From: an uncultured Bacteroidota bacterium
GTDB taxonomy: Bacteria > Bacteroidota > Bacteroidia > Chitinophagales > Chitinophagaceae
Direction of reading: 5' to 3'
NCBI GenBank assembly: GCA_903824665.1
Contig: CAIJXT010000024.1
Coordinates: 62,001-126,000, forward strand
Length of the DNA: 64,000 nt
The notes beneath the pieces were generated by a model. The model did not search any database and was not told the DNA's origin. It saw only the letters and a program-made list of their open reading frames with translations. Of the stretch, positions 60,918-64,000 are shown piece after piece. Made by a program: the position numbers and the translations under genes. Numbering within the stretch: the first letter of the stretch is position 1; the number at the start of each line of letters is the position of its first letter.

Positions 60918-61748
60918 TTGCAACTTTCGATCATTATACCAACCTGGAACAATCTGGCCTTTGCAAAGCTTTGTGTGGCCAGTATCCGAAAAAATTCCGC
61001 CTTTGATCATCAGGTGATACTGCACATAAATGATGGCAGCGACGGCACCCTGGAGTGGGCAAAGAAAGAAGGTATAGATTACACAAGTACACCTGATAAT
61101 GCAGGAATATGTAAAGCCGTGAACGAAGCCGGAGGTCTTGCAAAGCATGAGTACATAGTGTACATGAACGATGATATGTATGTATGCCCGGAATGGGATT
61201 TACACATAGCAAAAGAAATCAATGCAGCGGGCACTGATTGTTTCATGTTCTCAAGTACGATGATAGAACCGGCGGATCATGGCAATCCATGTGTTATTCA
61301 TCGCGACTATGGCACATCAATAGACACATTTGCCGAGCAGCAACTGCTGGCAGAATGCAACAAAATAGAAAAAGCTGACTGGACGGGATCTACATGGCCG
61401 CCAACGATCGTGCACCGTAAGTATTGGCTGATTACAGGCGGATATAGCATAGAATTGAGTCCTGGGGTGAGCAGTGACGATGATTTTGCAATGAAAATGT
61501 GGTATGCTGGGTGCAGAATATTCAAGGGCATAGGAAAAAGCAGGGTGTATCATTTCCAGTCGAAGTCGACACTACGGATAGTTAAAAACAATGGCCGGAA
61601 ACAGTTTCTCATGAAATGGGGCATCAATCAGTCAACATTCAACAAGCACTATATCAGACGGGGCACACCCTATACCGGCGCACTGGCTGACCCTGGCGAA
61701 ATGCCATGGGAGCAGTTCAGGGCGTGGATAAAAAGGAAAATAATGTAA
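60918..61748 (+). CDS. Family 2 glycosyltransferase
   Basis: 276 residues, GT-A fold, with TTG as the start codon (LQLSIIIPTWNNLAFAKLCVASIRKNS); no ATG is available upstream in frame. Nucleotide-sugar binding motif ILHINDGSDGTLEWAKK, the DxD-like metal site YIVYMNDDMYVCPEWD, and the acceptor region WPPTIVHRKYWLITGGYSIELSPGVSSDDDFAMKMW (SSDDD). Likely a surface polysaccharide or glycan transferase; no glycan cluster is near. Followed by a hairpin and the convergent lon gene. Confidence 0.92.
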   Translation: MQLSIIIPTWNNLAFAKLCVASIRKNSAFDHQVILHINDGSDGTLEWAKKEGIDYTSTPDNAGICKAVNEAGGLAKHEYIVYMNDDMYVCPEWDLHIAKEINAAGTDCFMFSSTMIEPADHGNPCVIHRDYGTSIDTFAEQQLLAECNKIEKADWTGSTWPPTIVHRKYWLITGGYSIELSPGVSSDDDFAMKMWYAGCRIFKGIGKSRVYHFQSKSTLRIVKNNGRKQFLMKWGINQSTFNKHYIRRGTPYTGALADPGEMPWEQFRAWIKRKIM

Positions 61749-61749
61749 A

Positions 61750-61781
61750 ATTGCCCGGACGTAAATGACGCACCAGGCAAT
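61750..61781 (-). terminator. Terminator between convergent GT2 and lon genes
   Basis: Imperfect stem beginning ATTGCC / GGCAAT and extending through GG/CC and CGT/ACG; on the minus strand it is followed by TTTAC. 30 nt after the lon stop. Confidence 0.6.
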
Positions 61782-61811
61782 AAAATAGTAATTGATTTTG
61801 CAAGAATTTAA

Positions 61812-64000
61812 TTAGCGTTTCATCAAAGCTAAAGCCAGAACTTCTGCAGCAGTGTCTACATAATGAAACTTCAACCCTTTAAGATACTGCGCATTAATCT
61901 CCTCAATGTCCTTTTGGTTCTGGTTGCACATAATGATCTCGCGGATACCTGCGCGCTTGGCAGCTAGTATCTTTTCTTTGATACCGCCGACAGGTAATAC
62001 CTGCCCACGTAACGTGATCTCACCGGTCATGGCATAGAATGGCTTTACCCTGCGCCCTGTGAACGAAGATGCAAGGGATGTAAGCATGGTGATACCCGCA
62101 CTGGGTCCATCTTTAGGCACCGCACCTTCAGGCACATGTATATGAATATTCACCTCTTCGAAGCGATCGCTGTCGATGTTGAATTCTGCCGCATGTGCAC
62201 GCAAAAAAGACAATGCTGTTGTTGCACTTTCCTTCATAACGGTACCCAGGTTGCCGGTAAGCGTAAGGGCACCTTTACCTTTTGACAAAGATGATTCAAT
62301 AAACAAAATATCGCCTCCGACAGAGGTCCATGCAAGGCCAACCACGACCCCGGGTGGATGCCCCTTTGTGTAAATGTCGTTAGAGTATCTGGGCCTTCCC
62401 AATGCCTGCACTACCTGTGCATCAGTGACCACAGGGTCTATAGTTTCTTCCATAGCCACTCGCTTGGCCATAGACCGCATCATACCAGCAAGCAATCTAT
62501 CCAGTTCACGCACACCGCTTTCACGGGTGTATTCCTGTATGATCCGGAGGATGACCTTATCCGGAAATTTCATCGGTACCTTCACCAGTCCATGCAAATC
62601 ACGTTGTTTAGGTATCAGATGACGTTTGGCGATCTCTGTTTTTTCCTCTGGCGAATAGCCAGAAAGCTGTATAATCTCGAGCCGGTCGCGGAGCGCAGGT
62701 TGTATCTCACTCAGGCTGTTTGCTGTAGCGATAAACAAGACCTTGGACAAATCGTATTCGAGCTCCAGATAATTATCATAAAATGAATTATTCTGTTCCG
62801 GGTCAAGTATTTCCAGCAAAGCCGAACTCGGATCTCCGCGAAAATCTTTGCCCAATTTGTCGACCTCATCAAGTATAAACACCGGGTTGCTGGTCTTGAC
62901 CTTTCGCAAAGACTGAATGATACGGCCAGGCATGGCCCCAATGTATGTTTTGCGGTGTCCACGCAACTCGCTTTCATCATGCAAACCACCAAGACTCAGG
63001 CGAACGTATTTGCGCTCTATGGCTGCCGCAATACTCCTGCCCAGTGATGTTTTGCCAATACCCGGAGGCCCTACGAAACATAGTATCGGCGATTTCATAT
63101 CACCTTTTAACTTCAGTACTGCGAGATACTCAAGAATGCGGTCCTTTATCTTGTCCATACCATAATGATCGTGGTCCAACACCTTCTGAGCCTTTTTCAG
63201 ATCATAACTATCCTTAGTGTATGTTTCCCAGGGCAAATCGAGCATGAGATCCAGGTGATTATAAATCACTGAATAGTCCGGGGTGCTGGGGTGCATGCGT
63301 TCCAGCTTTTCAATGTTTTTCCGAAAGAGTTCCCTGGCACTTTCGGTCCATTTCATTTCTTCAGCCCTTTTTTGCAGGTCTTTTATCTCACGGTCATTCG
63401 GATCTCCACCCAGTTCCTCCTTAATAGACTTCATCTGCTGCTGAAGGAAATACTCCCGCTGCTGACGGTCTATATCTGCTCTTGTTTTATTGGTGATCTC
63501 GTTTTTCAACTCTACCAACTGCAACTCAGACTGTAACAAATTCAGCAATTTCTCAGCACGGAGGGTTACATTGTTCTCTTCGAGCATTGCCTGCTTTTCC
63601 TGCAATTTGGACGAGATATTGGAAGCAATAAAGTGCATCAAAAACGACTGTTGCTCTATATTGCGCAATACAATTCCAGCTTCGCTGGGGATATTGGGCG
63701 ACTGCTGTGCGATTCGTTCGCCATAGTCCTTTATAGACGATATCAGCGCGTCGAAACCGGGATCTTTTTTAGGGTATTCATCCTCGAGGTAATTTATCTC
63801 TGCACGATAGTATGGATCGGTCTGCGTGTACTTGCTGATGCGGAACCTGATGCGGCCCATAATGAACAGCGTAATATTGCCATCAGGCATTTTAATCTGC
63901 TTCACCACCTTTGCCAGTGTGCCTACCTCGTATATATCATCAGGTGTAGGGTCATCATTATTGCTGTCCTTCTGCGCAATTACACCAATCCATTTATTTG
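61812..64000 (-). CDS. lon: ATP-dependent protease La (partial, N-terminus outside window)
   Basis: The frame stays open to the right edge (the track starts at an internal GTG, 63908; upstream codons read [11 protein letters not shown]...[13 protein letters not shown]). AAA+ motifs: Walker [18 protein letters not shown], Walker [16 protein letters not shown], sensor LFIATANSL. The protease domain has the catalytic Ser in [12 protein letters not shown] and Lys in [15 protein letters not shown]. Degrades misfolded and regulatory proteins in the cytoplasm. C-terminus complete. About 50 to 100 residues of the LON substrate domain are missing at the edge. Confidence 0.97.
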   Translation of the reverse strand, partial: NKWIGVIAQKDSNNDDPTPDDIYEVGTLAKVVKQIKMPDGNITLFIMGRIRFRISKYTQTDPYYRAEINYLEDEYPKKDPGFDALISSIKDYGERIAQQSPNIPSEAGIVLRNIEQQSFLMHFIASNISSKLQEKQAMLEENNVTLRAEKLLNLLQSELQLVELKNEITNKTRADIDRQQREYFLQQQMKSIKEELGGDPNDREIKDLQKRAEEMKWTESARELFRKNIEKLERMHPSTPDYSVIYNHLDLMLDLPWETYTKDSYDLKKAQKVLDHDHYGMDKIKDRILEYLAVLKLKGDMKSPILCFVGPPGIGKTSLGRSIAAAIERKYVRLSLGGLHDESELRGHRKTYIGAMPGRIIQSLRKVKTSNPVFILDEVDKLGKDFRGDPSSALLEILDPEQNNSFYDNYLELEYDLSKVLFIATANSLSEIQPALRDRLEIIQLSGYSPEEKTEIAKRHLIPKQRDLHGLVKVPMKFPDKVILRIIQEYTRESGVRELDRLLAGMMRSMAKRVAMEETIDPVVTDAQVVQALGRPRYSNDIYTKGHPPGVVVGLAWTSVGGDILFIESSLSKGKGALTLTGNLGTVMKESATTALSFLRAHAAEFNIDSDRFEEVNIHIHVPEGAVPKDGPSAGITMLTSLASSFTGRRVKPFYAMTGEITLRGQVLPVGGIKEKILAAKRAGIREIIMCNQNQKDIEEINAQYLKGLKFHYVDTAAEVLALALMKR

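Overview
The window looks like a chromosomal segment of a Bacteroidota bacterium, most likely of the Chitinophagia type. Evidence: secreted proteins ending in type IX secretion (T9SS) sorting domains, a DUF4295 gene next to rpmG and rpmB, a bacillithiol deacetylase (BshB1), a paired subunit III/subunit IV cytochrome oxidase cluster, weak Shine-Dalgarno signals, and many upstream sites matching the Bacteroidota -7 element TAnnTTTG. I see no rRNA, tRNA, CRISPR array, phage or insertion-sequence transposase. The species assignment is inference.

Layout. 1-5292: N-terminal part of a giant secreted Ig-like repeat protein (minus strand; runs off the left edge and is absent from the ORF track because it has no stop in the window). 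5.9-13 kb: DUF4105 membrane protein, ileS, a DksA-like protein and an isolated atpG. 13.1-22 kb: a T9SS cargo protein, a three-gene ABC transporter block, a fasciclin protein, serine dehydratase and small envelope proteins. 22-30 kb: amidohydrolase, RsuA/RluB-type pseudouridine synthase, dnaG, prenyl diphosphate synthase and RNase R. 30.4-34.9 kb: a respiratory cluster ctaB - cox3 - cox3-like - cox4 - sco - DUF420. 35-41 kb: lipoprotein, ftsE, M43 metalloprotease, DUF445-like protein, rpmB-rpmG-DUF4295, bshB1. 41.4-45 kb: a T9SS cargo gene followed by a repeat-dense gene-free tract and a PKD lipoprotein. 45-50 kb: DUF2911 protein, RicT-like PSP1 protein, an MBL-fold protein, rpsL-rpsG. 50.7-55 kb: tonB-folC on the plus strand facing exbB-exbD on the minus strand. 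55-56.5 kb: three RNA-binding-type genes in a row (RRM, NYN-OST-HTH, cold shock). 56.7-64 kb: saccharopine dehydrogenase homologue, divergent merC/zur pair, an NAD-binding oxidoreductase, Sua5/YciO, a family 2 glycosyltransferase and lon (cut by the right edge).

Most of the region is ordinary housekeeping sequence. The items most worth a second look are: the swapped GxHH signature in IleRS; two intergenic arrays of the same degenerate 7-bp repeat about 15.6 kb apart and on opposite strands; a gene-free tract at 43.0-44.0 kb holding a perfect 72-bp duplication, a 38-bp sequence shared with the other side of the neighbouring gene and a roughly 145-bp tandem duplication packed with TGCGCA dyads; and two near-identical 13-bp palindromes between merC and a Fur-family gene that look like its operators. 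I did not find a clear undescribed multi-gene defence or metabolic system.
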